37,971 bases of DNA from an uncultured Bacillota bacterium. Lineage in GTDB: Bacteria; Bacillota_I; Bacilli_A; RF39; UBA660. The stretch lies in contig CAMODW010000009.1 in assembly GCA_946611635.1 (NCBI GenBank), forward strand, positions 1 through 37,971, written 5' to 3'. The translations under genes were made by a program, and so were the position numbers. The notes below the pieces were generated by a model, which saw nothing but the letters and a program-made list of their open reading frames with translations, had not been told where the DNA came from and ran no database searches. Below, piece after piece: positions 35,916 through 37,971 of this stretch; the first letter of the stretch is position 1, and every line of letters begins with the position of its first letter.

Positions 35916-37826
35916 TCACCTCTTAAATTTGTCTTCGAAAGTAAAATCAACATTTTCATTTATCCATTCTTTTCTAGGCTCTACTTTATCACCCATTAGA
36001 ACAGATACTCTTTTTTCGGCTAAAGCGGCATCGGTAATTGATACTTTTATTAGACTGCGATGTTCTTTAGACATAGTCGTATCATATAATTCGTCAGCAT
36101 TCATTTCGCCTAATCCCTTGAATCTTTGTAATTTATAAGAATTAGGTTTTAGTGTCTTTTTTCTTTCTTCTAATTCTTCATCTGTTGCAACATATTCTTT
36201 ATATTTACCAAAATCTAAAGCGTATAATGGAGGATTAGCAATATATAGCATACCTTCTTCAATTAGAGGTCTCATAAATCTATAGAAGAAAGTTAATAAC
36301 AAGATTTGAATATGGGCTCCATCGTCGTCAGCATCTGTCATTATTATTATTTTACCATAATTGGAATCGGAAGCATCAAAGCTATCACCAATTCCAGCAC
36401 CTATTGCATATGTTAAAGTATTAAGCTCTTCGTTAGCATGAATCTCTGTTTCTGAAGCTTTTTCACAATTTAATACTTTACCTCTCAATGGTAATATTGC
36501 TTGTGTTTCTCTATCTCTACCTGTTTTAGCAGAGCCACCAGCTGAATCTCCTTCGACTAAGAACAATTCATTTTTAGAGGCGTCTTTTCCAGTTGCTTTA
36601 GCTAGTTTCCCAGAGAGAATTTTATCTTTTTTTTCTTTTCCTTTTCCATTTTTTACGGCATCTCTTGCTTTACGAGCAGCTTCTCTAGCTTCTTTAGAGG
36701 TTTTGGCTTTATCCATAATTCTTAAAGCTAATTCTCTGTTTTCTTCTAAAAAGAATTTCATATTTTCATAAGTTATTTGTTCGGTAACCGTCTTGGCTTC
36801 AGGGGTTCCGAGTTTACCTTTGGTTTGTCCTTCAAATTGTAATAGTTTTTCAGGAATTTTCAAACTAATTACAGCTGTTAAACCTTCTCTAACGTCACTA
36901 CCATCGAAAGTAGTGTTTTTTAAAATGTTATTTGCTTTAGCGTATTCGTTAAAAGCTTTGGTAATTCCGGTTTTGAAACCTGTTTCGTGTGAACCACCAT
37001 CGCCTGTTTTTACATTATTAACAAAGGATAGAATGTTTTCTTGATAATCATTGCGATATTGTAAAGCTATATCTACTTCTATTCCTTGTTTAATACCGGT
37101 AAAATTTAACACTTTAGGAGTTAAAACACTTTTTCCATCATTAATATATTCAACAAAAGAAGTTAATCCATCATCATAGTGATATTTAACACTTTTATTA
37201 TCTTCTACATCTTCTACTTCTATTGTTAATCCATTAATTAAAAAAGCACTCTCCTGCATTCTTTCTGTAATAGTTGTGTAAGAAAATGCTATTGAGCTAA
37301 ATATTTCAGGATCAGGATAAAATGTTACAGTAGTTCCTGTTCTATTGGTGGTTCCTATTTTTTTAAGTTTCTCTTTTACTTTTCCACCATTTTCAAATTT
37401 TATTTCATTTATTTCACCATTATTATAAATAGTTACAGTCATCCATTTTGATAAGGCGTTTACTACAGATGCACCCACTCCATGCAAGCCACCTGAGACT
37501 TTATATCCGTCGTTATCAAATTTTCCACCAGCATGAAGAATGGTATATATTACTTCTGGTGTAGATTTTCCACTTTTATGTTTGCCAGTTGGTACTCCTC
37601 TTCCATGGTCTTCTACAGAAATTGAGCCATCTTTATTCATAGTTATTTTAATATAATCTCCAAAACCATTTATAGCTTCGTCAATTGCGTTATCTACTAT
37701 TTCCCAAATCAAATGATGAAGTCCTCTTTTATCAGTAGAACCTATATACATACCTGGTCTTTTTCTAACTGCTTCTAAGCCTTCTAATATTTTTATTGAA
37801 TCTGCATCATATTTATTTGTACTCAT
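35916..37826 (-). CDS. parE: DNA topoisomerase IV subunit B
   Basis: LEAVRKRPGMYIGSTDKRGLHHLIWEIVDNAIDEA, LHGVGASVVNALS, EGDSAGGSAKTGRDRETQAILPLRGKVLN, DADDDGAHI. Start MSTNKY preferred. Confidence 0.94.
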   Translation of the reverse strand: MSTNKYDADSIKILEGLEAVRKRPGMYIGSTDKRGLHHLIWEIVDNAIDEAINGFGDYIKITMNKDGSISVEDHGRGVPTGKHKSGKSTPEVIYTILHAGGKFDNDGYKVSGGLHGVGASVVNALSKWMTVTIYNNGEINEIKFENGGKVKEKLKKIGTTNRTGTTVTFYPDPEIFSSIAFSYTTITERMQESAFLINGLTIEVEDVEDNKSVKYHYDDGLTSFVEYINDGKSVLTPKVLNFTGIKQGIEVDIALQYRNDYQENILSFVNNVKTGDGGSHETGFKTGITKAFNEYAKANNILKNTTFDGSDVREGLTAVISLKIPEKLLQFEGQTKGKLGTPEAKTVTEQITYENMKFFLEENRELALRIMDKAKTSKEAREAARKARDAVKNGKGKEKKDKILSGKLAKATGKDASKNELFLVEGDSAGGSAKTGRDRETQAILPLRGKVLNCEKASETEIHANEELNTLTYAIGAGIGDSFDASDSNYGKIIIMTDADDDGAHIQILLLTFFYRFMRPLIEEGMLYIANPPLYALDFGKYKEYVATDEELEERKKTLKPNSYKLQRFKGLGEMNADELYDTTMSKEHRSLIKVSITDAALAEKRVSVLMGDKVEPRKEWINENVDFTFEDKFKR

Positions 37827-37905
37827 TTTTTTCACCATAGCTATAATAACATAAATTATTTTGTTTAAAAAGTCTTTTGACACTTTTTTGAACTATTTTA
37901 CTTTG

Positions 37906-37934
37906 AAAAAACTACACATAATGTGTAGTTTTTT
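37906..37934 (-). terminator. Terminator of the gene upstream of parE
   Basis: AAAAAACTACACA / TGTGTAGTTTTTT perfect inverted repeat right after the TAA at 37937-37935. Confidence 0.85.
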
Positions 37935-37971
37935 TTAGTTATTACCTTCGTCTTCTAGTTCTGCACCAGCT
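37935..37971 (-). CDS. C-terminal end of an unidentified CDS running off the right edge
   Basis: Minus-strand frame ...AGAELEDEGNN-stop followed immediately by a terminator. Confidence 0.45.
   Translation of the reverse strand, partial: AGAELEDEGNN

Noticed and set aside
1-37971. CRISPR, tRNA, rRNA, IS element or prophage
   Set aside because: No regularly spaced repeats, no tRNA/rRNA sequence, no transposase or phage structural genes recognised by eye.
1-37971. Alternative code with TGA as Trp (Mycoplasma-like)
   Set aside because: Conserved genes are full length using the standard code with Trp as TGG.

Overview
The window is about 38 kb of very AT-rich chromosome from a low-GC Gram-positive bacterium. 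A Bacilli or Mollicutes-related lineage that keeps a cell wall is the likely source; this is inferred from gene content and no taxonomic search was possible. TGG is used for Trp and no in-frame TGA was needed, so the standard code fits. Most genes are on the minus strand and most are housekeeping: transketolase, a UgtP-like glucosyltransferase, LexA, a rhomboid protease, RluD, LspA, a partial dcw cluster (mraZ-rsmH-ftsL-PBP), Ddl, a membrane-anchored MurF, rpmG-efp, endonuclease IV, YfhO and GT39-like membrane proteins, two pilin-like proteins and parE-parC. Nothing looks like a prophage, CRISPR array or insertion sequence. The best candidates for something undescribed are: (1) a compact, promoter-driven leader upstream of rpmG-efp with four mutually pairing segments and a 9-codon ORF, resembling a ribosome-sensing transcription attenuator; (2) a stand-alone 70-aa protein resembling the RNA polymerase alpha C-terminal domain; (3) a non-canonical palindrome overlapping the lexA promoter; (4) a triple 10-nt MraZ-box array; (5) tandem pilin genes whose first ~66 nt of conserved N-terminal code is nearly identical even at synonymous sites. 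Several ORF-track starts look too far upstream, and revised starts are given where a better RBS supports them.
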